In this document: one piece after another, positions 13,339 to 19,606 of the stretch
How positions within the stretch are numbered: position 1 is the first letter of the stretch
Layout of the letters: the number at the start of each line of letters is the position of its first letter
DNA from: VGWB01 sp964480945
GTDB lineage: Bacteria > Bacteroidota > Ignavibacteria > UBA10030
Direction of reading: 5' to 3'
NCBI GenBank assembly: GCA_964480945.1
Contig: CAYZRX010000075.1
Coordinates: 1 to 19,606, forward strand
DNA: 19,606 bases
Position numbers and translations under genes: made by a program
The notes under the pieces: generated by a model
What the model saw: only the letters and a program-made list of their open reading frames with translations
Told to the model about the DNA's origin: nothing
Database searches by the model: none

Positions 13339-14436
13339 TCAAGGAGCAGTGAGCACAAGCATCGTAACGTCGTCCTGGAATGTATTTTTCGAGCGCGTAT
13401 GAACCGAATTCAGAATGGTATCGGCCAGTTGAGAAGCCGGGAGATGACGGTTCGTTCTCAAAATCTCAATCAGTCGCTCTTCGCCGAGCTGTTCCCCGAA
13501 GATGTCTGCAGCCTCAACCACACCATCGGTGTAGAGCAGGAGCACGTCGCCGGAACGCAATCCAATTTCGCTCTGGTGAAAGCTCGTCGATGCGCGGAGG
13601 CCCAGTGGAAAATCACCTGTGACCAACTTGACCAGCTCCCCGTCCTTCCTTGCGATGAGCGGCGGATTATGGCCTGCGTTGGCGTATCGAAGCTTGCCCG
13701 ACGACAGATCAAGCACGGCATAGAAGAACGTAATGAACCCGCCCGGCTTCACGTTTCTACTGACGAAGGCGTTCGCTCGAGCACACAACTCCGACGGTGC
13801 CGGACTCTGGCTCGCCTCGTTAACGGGGCTCGCGAGAAGCCGGACAGCAGCCTGCAGATTCGACATCAGCAGAGCAGCGGGCATTCCGTGACCGATCACA
13901 TCTGCAACGCACAATCCGATCGCCGAATCGCCCAGTTTCAGAATGTCGTAATAATCGCCTCCGACCTCCTCTGCCGGTTTCCATATCCGTGCGATCTGAT
14001 ATCCATCCACGGAGCGGATCTCCTGCGGCAGCATCCACTCTTGAATCTCGTGCGCCCTTCTCCGCTCCCTCTCCAGCGAAACCCTCAGGGTAGAGAGAAT
14101 AACCGCGGTGGTCAGAAAGAAGCCGAACATCACGAGCGCGTTCCAGTAGGGGATGAGCGGGTGCGAGTACGTTCTTGCCGAAAAGAAATCGGCTAAGAAC
14201 CACGTAGCAGAGCCCAGGAACGACAGAACGACACCGACCCTGCGGCCGACAAACCACGCGCCCATACTTACCGGCAGGAGGTACAGGATCGACAAGGAGA
14301 CCTCCACGCCGGTCACATAGTCAATCCAACCCGCAAGGAGAACAAGAAAGATGGAAAGAAAGAGAACCGAAGCGGGGGACCTTCCCGAGAGAAACTGAAA
14401 CAGTCGTAGCGTTGCTCTATTTAACGAGAATGCCAT
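13339..14436 (-). CDS. Membrane-anchored PP2C/SpoIIE (RsbU-like) serine phosphatase
   Basis: Predicted Mn/Mg-dependent phosphatase that would dephosphorylate a phosphoserine regulator, typically an anti-sigma antagonist (STAS protein). The 365-residue protein has four membrane segments in its first 118 residues (about 22-40, 46-63, 66-85, 98-118). A short charged helix (LERERRRAHEIQEWMLPQEI) leads into the catalytic domain, where GGDYYD (159-164), CVADVIGHGMPAALLMS (176-192), NAGHNPP and the final DDVTMLVL hold the metal-binding aspartates. There is no extracytoplasmic sensor domain or GAF/PAS, so the signal is probably sensed by the membrane part. GAAGGA lies 9 nt before the ATG at 14436. 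No partner STAS or HPK gene is in the window. Confidence 0.9.
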   Translation of the reverse strand: MAFSLNRATLRLFQFLSGRSPASVLFLSIFLVLLAGWIDYVTGVEVSLSILYLLPVSMGAWFVGRRVGVVLSFLGSATWFLADFFSARTYSHPLIPYWNALVMFGFFLTTAVILSTLRVSLERERRRAHEIQEWMLPQEIRSVDGYQIARIWKPAEEVGGDYYDILKLGDSAIGLCVADVIGHGMPAALLMSNLQAAVRLLASPVNEASQSPAPSELCARANAFVSRNVKPGGFITFFYAVLDLSSGKLRYANAGHNPPLIARKDGELVKLVTGDFPLGLRASTSFHQSEIGLRSGDVLLLYTDGVVEAADIFGEQLGEERLIEILRTNRHLPASQLADTILNSVHTRSKNTFQDDVTMLVLTAP

Positions 14437-14592
14437 CGCAAAGATCCTTCAACACAACGGGGTCCCCATCGGGCGAGGCACCCCATTGTCCAGAGTAGTT
14501 TTTTTGGACGACTGCATCATCTACAAACACCCACGGTTCACCCTCTGTTCCCCGAGGCCGGCGTCTGCAGCAACGTTGACGAGTGAAACGCA

Positions 14593-14624
14593 AGAAGCCC
14601 AAGGCTGTAACACCCTGGGCTTCT
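14593..14624 (-). terminator. Likely terminator of the kor operon
   Basis: Inverted repeat AGAAGCCCA/TGGGCTTCT (14593-14601 and 14616-14624), 70 bp beyond the stop of the last kor gene. On the minus strand it is followed by TGCGTTT, a weak T-run. Confidence 0.6.
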
Positions 14625-14693
14625 CAGTTCTTGAAGAGACAGGATAACCTGATGCGGCTCATCCCTCTTGAAATGCCTGCGTCTCTTCCTTCA

Positions 14694-15260
14694 TCACGCG
14701 ACCCGAACGGGGTCTTTGTTCAGCACCTGCAGGCCGTACTCGAATCCCTTCTCGAACGCGGCAGTGTTGACGTCCTCCGTGCCCTTTGGAACGGAGACAC
14801 GGACGGCCTTCTTGGCAGCCTCGGCTCCAACGATGTTCGTGATTGCCGTCGTGAATCCCAGCATCACGATGTTGAGCACGAGCCGCTTCCCGAGTTCTTC
14901 CGCAAACCGCGTCGCCGGAACCGAGAAGTGGCGGACATCCTTTCGAAGATTGTGTGTAACGACCAGGTCCTCCTCCGTGAGAAGGGTACCGCCGGAGACG
15001 AGTTCCGGGGAGAATTTCGAGTACGCCTCCTGCGACATCAAAACCATCAGGTTGGGGGCAACAATGTAAGGGTAGGTGATGGGGTCGTCGGAGACGATGA
15101 GCTGTGCGCTGCACGCGCTCCCACGCGCCTCCGGTCCGAACGACTGAATCATCGTGGCGTGCTTGTCATCATAGATGGAGGCAGCCCGGCCCAAAATGTA
15201 ACCGCACAGGATCACCCCCTGTCCGCCGAAACCGCCGATCTTAATTTCTGTCCTGGGCAT
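14694..15260 (-). CDS. korC: 2-oxoacid:ferredoxin oxidoreductase, gamma subunit
   Basis: Gamma subunit of the CoA-dependent 2-oxoacid:ferredoxin oxidoreductase complex. It forms the domain that closes over the CoA site. The 188-residue protein begins MPRTEIKIGGFGGQGVILCG, the family hallmark G-x-G-G-Q-G, then contains YDDKHATMIQSFGPEARGSACSAQLIVSDDPI, also typical. The ATG at 15260 lies 20 bp inside the end of the beta gene (in another frame), so the two are translationally coupled. Order on the minus strand is delta-alpha-beta-gamma, the oorDABC order known from 2-oxoglutarate oxidoreductases of Campylobacter and Helicobacter. Substrate (2-oxoglutarate rather than pyruvate) is inferred from this order and subunit sizes. 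Confidence 0.9.
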   Translation of the reverse strand: MPRTEIKIGGFGGQGVILCGYILGRAASIYDDKHATMIQSFGPEARGSACSAQLIVSDDPITYPYIVAPNLMVLMSQEAYSKFSPELVSGGTLLTEEDLVVTHNLRKDVRHFSVPATRFAEELGKRLVLNIVMLGFTTAITNIVGAEAAKKAVRVSVPKGTEDVNTAAFEKGFEYGLQVLNKDPVRVA

Positions 15261-16149
15261 GGAGAAGTTTCCTCATTTCATCGGATGGAACGTATCGGTC
15301 ACCAAGCCTCTTCCCGAAGTGCTCGGTCATCGCCTGCAGGTACGTGGGTCGTTCTCTGTCGACAAACTTGCCGACAATGATCTTCCCCTGGAAATCAAGG
15401 GCTACGCTCTTCGTGTCGGCCCCGTTCCGGATCTCACTGTGGTCCCTGTAATAGACCATTTGATCGAGGCCGTCCCCGAGCTTGTTGCGTCGACTGTAGA
15501 GCGTCGGACACGGCGCGAGGATCTCAACGAACGAAAACCCCTTCTTGGCCAGCGCTTCTTTGATGGACTTGGTCAGGTGCCGGAGATGGTAGGAGGTCCA
15601 GCGCGCCACGTAGACGGCCCCGCAGGACTCCGCGAGGGACGGAAGGTTGAACGTCTGCTCGAAATTCCCATGCGGCGCTGTCGAGGCGGTTGCCCCCAAC
15701 GGGGTGGTCGGAGCCACCTGACCGCCGGTCATGCCGTAGATCATATTGTTGATGAGAATGACGGTCATATCGACGTTTCGCCGCGCGGCATGAATGAAGT
15801 GGTTTCCGCCGATGGCCGCCAGATCACCGTCACCGCTGTACACCACCACCTTGAGCCCCGGGTTGGCCAGCCCCAGGCCGGTCGCAAAGGGGATCGCCCG
15901 TCCGTGGGTCGTGTGGAATGAATCCAGCCGGACGTACCCCGCGACACGCCCGGTGCACCCGATGCCGGAGACGATCGCGACCTTGTCAAGGTCCAGCCCG
16001 CTCGTCTCGAGGGCGCGGGCGAAACAGTTTACCGTCGTTCCGATGCCGCAGCCCGGACACCAGATGTGGGGCATCCGGTCCATCCGAAGAAATTCCTCGA
16101 TCGGATTCTCAGGAATGGCCGTCTCAAGCTCGTACAATTCTTCTGGCAT
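15241..16149 (-). CDS. korB: 2-oxoacid:ferredoxin oxidoreductase, beta (TPP-binding) subunit
   Basis: Carries thiamine diphosphate and one [4Fe-4S] cluster of the complex. The 302-residue protein has HIWCPGCGIG (Cys31, Cys34), SGIGCTGR (Cys65) and a later Cys in LAPCPTLYSRRN as probable cluster ligands. The TPP/Mg motif runs from SGDGDLAAIGGNH (105-117) to ILINNMIYGMTGGQ (131-144). The sequence ISGIGC...FHTTHGRAIPFATGLGLANP is characteristic of KorB/OorB. It starts 6 bp after the alpha gene's stop and overlaps the gamma gene by 20 bp. Length and motifs are normal. Confidence 0.95.
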   Translation of the reverse strand: MPEELYELETAIPENPIEEFLRMDRMPHIWCPGCGIGTTVNCFARALETSGLDLDKVAIVSGIGCTGRVAGYVRLDSFHTTHGRAIPFATGLGLANPGLKVVVYSGDGDLAAIGGNHFIHAARRNVDMTVILINNMIYGMTGGQVAPTTPLGATASTAPHGNFEQTFNLPSLAESCGAVYVARWTSYHLRHLTKSIKEALAKKGFSFVEILAPCPTLYSRRNKLGDGLDQMVYYRDHSEIRNGADTKSVALDFQGKIIVGKFVDRERPTYLQAMTEHFGKRLGDRYVPSDEMRKLLHAQDRN

Positions 16150-16155
16150 ACTCTT

Positions 16156-17316
16156 CTATCCTCGTAGAGATTTCTCAATTGCGGCGTAAATGTCTTTCGG
16201 CTGGTGGACTGTTCCGCCGGCGTGGGGCACGGAGACGACATTCGATTTTCCGGCCGCACAACGTTCTACTTCATAAACCATCTGTCCGAGGTTGAGCTCG
16301 GGGACGACGAACGCCTTCACCCGGCCTGCAAGCTCCCGGATGCGTTTCTCCGGGAATGGCCACACCACAACGAGCCGCAGGTGCCCCACCTTCATCCCCT
16401 TGGCCCTCGCCTGCTCAATGGCTGGAATGGCGGTTCGCGAGGTGATCCCATACGTCACCACGACGATCTCGGCATCGTCCATGTTCTGCTCTTCGACCCG
16501 GATGATCTCATCAGCGTGGGCGTGGATCTTGTCCACAAGGCGACGAACGAGCTTCGCCTGCGTGCCGACGGTCATATCCGGATACCCTCTCTCATCGTGC
16601 GTGAGACCCGTAACGTGAATACGGTACCCGTCGCCGGCTTTCACCATCAAGGGCACGAGATCCTTTCCCGTCTCGAACGGAAGGAAGTTCTCCCTCGGTC
16701 CTTCGTACATTCGTCGCTGGTACAGCTCGATCTTCTCCGCGGGCGGGACGACCACACGCTCGATCATATGGCCCACACACTCGTCCATCATGAAGAGAAC
16801 GGGAACCCGGTACTGTTCGGAAAGATTGAACGCCTGGATGGTGAGGTCGAAACATTCCTGCGGGGAATTCGGAGAGAGGGCAATGATCTCATAGTCGCCA
16901 TGCGATCCCCAGCGCGCCTGCATCATATCCCCCTGCGCGGGCATCGTCGGAAGCCCCGTGGACGGACCCGCCCGCTGGACGTTGACGAACACGCACGGCG
17001 TTTCCGTCATGGCCGCGAGGCCGATGTGCTCCATCATCAGCGAGAACCCCGGACCCGACGTCACGGTCATCGCTTTCTTTCCTCCCCACGCTGCTCCCTG
17101 AATTGCAATCGAGGAGGCAAGCTCGTCTTCCATCTGAATGAACATCCCTCCGACGAACGGGAAGCGCTCGGCAATGCGCTCCACCACTTCCGTCGACGGC
17201 GTGATCGGATAACCGGCAACAAACCGGCAACCTGCGGCAATCGCACCTTCGCTGCACGCATGATCACCGTCAATGAAATGAGCTCCTGTGAGAACGCCGA
17301 CTGGATCTGCGTGCAC
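16156..17316 (-). CDS. korA: 2-oxoacid:ferredoxin oxidoreductase, alpha subunit
   Basis: Alpha subunit, which binds the pyrimidine end of thiamine diphosphate and part of the substrate. The 386-residue protein opens LTGAHFIDGDHACSEGAIAA and GCRFVAGYPITPSTE (GYPITPSTE at 35-43, the family signature), followed by FIQMEDELASSIAIQGAAWG and MTVTSGPGFSLMMEHIGLAA. The gamma domain is not fused to it, unlike some archaeal forms. The start is GTG at 17316; its first base is the last base of the ferredoxin stop codon (TAGTG), so translation is coupled. It ends 6 bp before korB. Confidence 0.94.
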   Translation of the reverse strand: MHADPVGVLTGAHFIDGDHACSEGAIAAGCRFVAGYPITPSTEVVERIAERFPFVGGMFIQMEDELASSIAIQGAAWGGKKAMTVTSGPGFSLMMEHIGLAAMTETPCVFVNVQRAGPSTGLPTMPAQGDMMQARWGSHGDYEIIALSPNSPQECFDLTIQAFNLSEQYRVPVLFMMDECVGHMIERVVVPPAEKIELYQRRMYEGPRENFLPFETGKDLVPLMVKAGDGYRIHVTGLTHDERGYPDMTVGTQAKLVRRLVDKIHAHADEIIRVEEQNMDDAEIVVVTYGITSRTAIPAIEQARAKGMKVGHLRLVVVWPFPEKRIRELAGRVKAFVVPELNLGQMVYEVERCAAGKSNVVSVPHAGGTVHQPKDIYAAIEKSLRG

Positions 17317-17579
17317 TATTTTACCTCCTTGACTTTCTTTTTCATAATGAACCCGTAGATGGCGAAATCAGGACAGACCATTCCGCAGATGTCGCAGCCG
17401 GTGCACCCATCCTTGTTGATCAGGATGGGAGGATGATATCCTTTGGCGTTATACTGGTTGGAGAGCTCGAGAACTTCCGGCGGACAGAGCTCCACACAGA
17501 AGCCGCATCCCTTGCACCGCTCTGCCATGATAATGACGCCGCCGACTGCTTTCTTCGGTTTTGCAACAACTTGGGCCAT
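17316..17579 (-). CDS. korD: 2-oxoacid:ferredoxin oxidoreductase, delta (ferredoxin-like) subunit
   Basis: Small subunit with two [4Fe-4S] clusters that moves electrons from the catalytic core to ferredoxin. The 87-residue protein has the two motifs CKGCGFCVELCP (Cys22, 25, 28, 32) and CTGCDICGMVCP (Cys59, 62, 65, 69). The intervening LSNQYNAKGYHPPILIN is characteristic of KorD/OorD. GAAGAGG lies about 9 nt before the ATG at 17579. It is the first gene of the korDABC operon and overlaps korA by one base. Confidence 0.93.
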   Translation of the reverse strand: MAQVVAKPKKAVGGVIIMAERCKGCGFCVELCPPEVLELSNQYNAKGYHPPILINKDGCTGCDICGMVCPDFAIYGFIMKKKVKEVK

Positions 17580-17603
17580 GTCCTCTTTCCTCTTCGGTTT
17601 TAG

Positions 17604-17629
17604 GTGTCAAGAATGACACAAATATTGTG
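17604..17629. promoter_or_regulatory. Overlapping inverted repeats upstream of kor operon
   Basis: GTGTCA-AGAA-TGACAC (17604-17619) and CACAA-ATA-TTGTG (17617-17629) lie 25-50 bp before korD, where an operator would be expected. The half-sites face the opposite way to a Rex site (TTGTG...CACAA). No convincing -35/-10 pair was found in the 311 bp between korD and the SDR gene, and no gene is visible there. Confidence 0.4.
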
Positions 17630-17890
17630 CCGTCTGCGCGTACCACCTTTATGAACCGTTTTCCGCTCTCGGTTCCTGTGAAACCTCGACAATTTTCCGA
17701 ATACTGGTAATTGTGGAGAATTAAGGAAAACGGCGGGATCAGCCACAGGGTCCGGGGGACAAAGGACCTTTAACGAGACAGCAAGGGCAGATTCCTCTTT
17801 ACGGCATGAAGAACGAAACTGCTGCGAGGGAGAGCAGATGAGAGACAAGCGGCACAGCGCGCGGAGCTCAAGAGCGCTCACGAGCACTCG

Positions 17891-18643
17891 CTAACCGCCG
17901 TTCATCCTCTGAAAAAGTACGTCGGGCTCCTTCCGCCCTTCCGTGACGAGCCATTGAGCTCTCCCCATCGCCACCTCATACTTGTCCGCCTCTAATGCTT
18001 GCAGGGTTGCCGCGGCGACCTCCCCGGGTTTGATCCCCCTATCTTCCTGACCTCTTCGTGCCCTCGCTCCTCTGTCCAGTTCCGTGTCGACGGTCGGCGG
18101 AATGATCTCAAATACCTTTATGGATGTTCCCCTCAACTGGTGGCGTAAGGAAAGAGAGTATGAATGCATTGCGGCTTTGGTGGCACAGTAGAGAGGCATG
18201 AAGGCAAGAGGGGCGAAGCCCAAACCGGAAGAGATGTTGACGATCGCAGCACTCTCTTGTTTCATAAGATGCGGAATAAACAGGACGGCAAGATGAACGG
18301 GCGCTCGGAAATTCGTTTCGATCTCATCCTCACCACCCAGGAGATCCTTGGCTCCCGTCCGGAGATCAATCTGACGCTGGATGCCGGCGTTGTTGACGAG
18401 AATGTTGATGCTCGGAAAATACCGCGTCGCCCAATCGAAGAGACCTTGCCTCCCTCCGCTGTCGGCAACATCGCACGGGAGAACGTGGATCGCGGGTACT
18501 CGACGTTTCGCCTCATCCAGTTTTTCAGGTCGTCGGCCGCAGATCAGGACGACATTGCCTGCTTTGGTGAGCGCCTCCGCCAAAGCGAGCCCAATGCCCG
18601 TGCCACCGCCGGTGATCAAGATGGTGTTACTGGTAATCTTCAC
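17891..18643 (-). CDS. Short-chain dehydrogenase/reductase (SDR), DltE-like
   Basis: NAD(P)H-dependent oxidoreductase of the classical SDR family; substrate unknown. The 250-residue protein shows the cofactor motif TGGGTGIG (11-18), Arg37/Arg38 after strand 2 (favouring NADP), CDVAD (57-61), NNAGIQ (84-89), the catalytic Ser at 138/139 in NISSGLGFAPLAFMPLYCAT, Tyr152 and Lys156 (YxxxK). The LICGRRPEKLDEAKRRVPAI region and the late position of ETNFRAPVHLAVLFIPHLM recall DltE-type SDRs. The start is GTG at 18643, with GGAGG at 5-nt spacing. It is 248 bp or more from any partner apart from the upstream gene at 18708 (64 bp), with which it may be cotranscribed. Confidence 0.9.
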   Translation of the reverse strand: MKITSNTILITGGGTGIGLALAEALTKAGNVVLICGRRPEKLDEAKRRVPAIHVLPCDVADSGGRQGLFDWATRYFPSINILVNNAGIQRQIDLRTGAKDLLGGEDEIETNFRAPVHLAVLFIPHLMKQESAAIVNISSGLGFAPLAFMPLYCATKAAMHSYSLSLRHQLRGTSIKVFEIIPPTVDTELDRGARARRGQEDRGIKPGEVAAATLQALEADKYEVAMGRAQWLVTEGRKEPDVLFQRMNGG

Positions 18644-18707
18644 GGATTCCTCCGAACGCTAGTGCACGACTTTGTAGACTCAGAATGAATTCCCGGCCAC
18701 CTTCAGA

Positions 18708-19226
18708 CTATCGCTTTCTCAACATTTGACTCAACTGCCTGTAGTTGATCTTGCCGCCGTTGGCTTTGAGATGCCGTATGATGATGACAGCCCTCGTGAG
18801 CCTGGTCTCCGTATTCTTCGCTGAGTTGATCGTATACAGAAGTGTTCGTTGTCTTCCGGCCGTCAAAGAGTGGAACAGGCGATGGCCTTCCTTGTCCTGA
18901 CGGAGCAACTCTTCCAGTTCCTCCGGCATGGGCAAACCGTACTTGCTTTCGTCTTTTCGCAGACTGACATGCACCGCCATTCCGAACGACAAACCGAGCG
19001 CAGAGCGGAGCTTCTTATTGACGCTTACCACATACAAGCCGTCGCCGTGGGGCAGGAGGGCACACTGGTATTCCGGCGAGCCGTTGATCGAACAGACGAC
19101 CCGGCGCGAGCCGGCATCAACCAGCTTCTGAGCTACCGATATCGGCACCCCGAAGTGACCGCCCCACAACCTGTTGTGGGACTGTTCCAGTCTAGAGGTG
19201 AATTGGAGGGCTGTCTTTGAAGGCAC
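18708..19226 (-). CDS. DUF1905/YdeI (OmpD-associated, OmdA) family protein
   Basis: A 172-residue protein in two parts. The N-terminal half (about 6-95; FTSRLEQSHNRLWGGHFGVP, then CSINGSPEYQCALLPHGDGL and NKKLRSALGLSFGMAVHVSL) matches the DUF1905 beta-barrel pattern. The C-terminal half (about 105-168; LLYTINSAKNTETRLTRAVI, IIRHLKANGGKINYRQLSQM) matches the YdeI/OmdA helical domain. Members are linked with cell-envelope stress and bacteriocin resistance in some species, but the molecular role is unclear. The start is GTG at 19226 with GGAG 4-5 nt upstream; no ATG is available. It lies 64 bp upstream of the SDR gene in the same direction. Confidence 0.8.
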   Translation of the reverse strand: MPSKTALQFTSRLEQSHNRLWGGHFGVPISVAQKLVDAGSRRVVCSINGSPEYQCALLPHGDGLYVVSVNKKLRSALGLSFGMAVHVSLRKDESKYGLPMPEELEELLRQDKEGHRLFHSLTAGRQRTLLYTINSAKNTETRLTRAVIIIRHLKANGGKINYRQLSQMLRKR

Positions 19227-19379
19227 GGGACTCCGTCAGTCAACGCAGTTGGGCGATACCTACTGCATAACGGTCCTCAAGGGCTCAAGCGTTCCGCGTC
19301 GTAGAGAGCATTATTCCAGAACCCGCATGAGACTTCTGCAGGCCTAGTGCCATCACCAAAGAATATTCTTGTGTTCTTG

Positions 19380-19606
19380 TCCGAAGAAGTCCTTCGGAGA
19401 GACCTCTCCTCCCGAATGTCCCGAAGGGATGGCTTCGCCAGATCCCTTTGGGACTAGCCCTCTCCTAAGAGGAGAGGGAACACTGACCAAGCTGTTCGAA
19501 CGTAGCTTGTCCCCCTCTTAGGGGGACGCGTTCCGCTTTGAGGCAGCAAAGCGGAAGGCAGGGGGTTCAATCAGTTCAACCTCACCCTATCCCTCTCCTA
19601 AAAGGA
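19380..19606. repeat. Cluster of REP-like palindromes
   Basis: Five hairpins in about 180 bp: TCCGAAG/CTTCGGA (19380-19398); GTCCCGAAGGGAT/ATCCCTTTGGGAC (19418-19454, one G-T pair, with inner GGCTTCGCC); CCCTCTCCT/AGGAGAGGG (19458-19478, same family as 12534-12554); GTCCCCCT/AGGGGGAC (19509-19527); CCGCTTTG/CAAAGCGG (19533-19554). The first half of another CCCTCTCCT unit (from 19591) runs off the right edge. No gene was recognised in 19227-19606. Confidence 0.8.

Noticed and set aside
16204..17358. A 384-codon plus-strand frame opposite korA.
   Set aside because: korA is unambiguous; the antisense frame is rich in His/Arg and matches no family.

Overview
This window (about 55% GC by eye, not computed) looks like a chromosomal piece of a Bacteroidota/Ignavibacteria-like (FCB group) bacterium. 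The reasons are a Bacteroidota/Bacillus-type succinate dehydrogenase cytochrome b, a four-subunit 2-oxoacid:ferredoxin oxidoreductase in D-A-B-C order, paired small lipoproteins of unknown function, and one intergenic site resembling the Bacteroidota TAnnTTTG promoter. Several other starts have classical Shine-Dalgarno sites, and two near-consensus sigma70-type promoters are present. The taxonomic placement is inference.

Left part (1-5017, all minus strand): the N-terminal 220 residues of SdhC run off the left edge. A housekeeping cluster then reads right to left: ybaB, recR, two related lipoproteins, pheA (prephenate dehydratase) and ftsX. It starts from a near-consensus promoter at 4989-5017. 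A degenerate 7-bp tandem repeat (3244-3328) lies between the lipoprotein genes and covers the start of the second one.

Centre-left (5076-8534): a divergent promoter drives a tRNA-Asn unit that contains an interrupted 5' copy of the tRNA ahead of the intact gene and ends in a strong terminator. Next come two broken GIY-YIG endonuclease genes in direct orientation, each with a related G/C-rich leader. Between them sits a divergent pair: a D-Ala-D-Ala-ligase-like ATP-grasp enzyme (minus) and a C39/papain-like cysteine peptidase (plus). This peptide ligase plus peptidase pair flanked by direct repeats is the best candidate for an undescribed system here.

Centre (8635-12527, plus strand): a 607-residue protein that I cannot name, with TIM-barrel/FMN-like motifs resembling nitronate monooxygenase; a Panacea (DUF4065) antitoxin-like gene followed by an apparent truncated partner; and the 3' parts of two related type IIG-like DNA methyltransferase genes. 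The stretch looks like a decayed defence locus, peppered with REP-like palindromes.

Right part (12646-19226, minus strand): a dCMP deaminase; a membrane-anchored PP2C/SpoIIE phosphatase; the korDABC (oorDABC) operon for CoA-dependent 2-oxoacid oxidation or carboxylation with ferredoxin; a short-chain dehydrogenase; and a DUF1905/YdeI protein. The last 230 bp are a dense cluster of REP-like hairpins. SdhC and the ferredoxin-dependent oxidoreductase both belong to the TCA or reductive TCA cycle, but they lie far apart and are separately transcribed.
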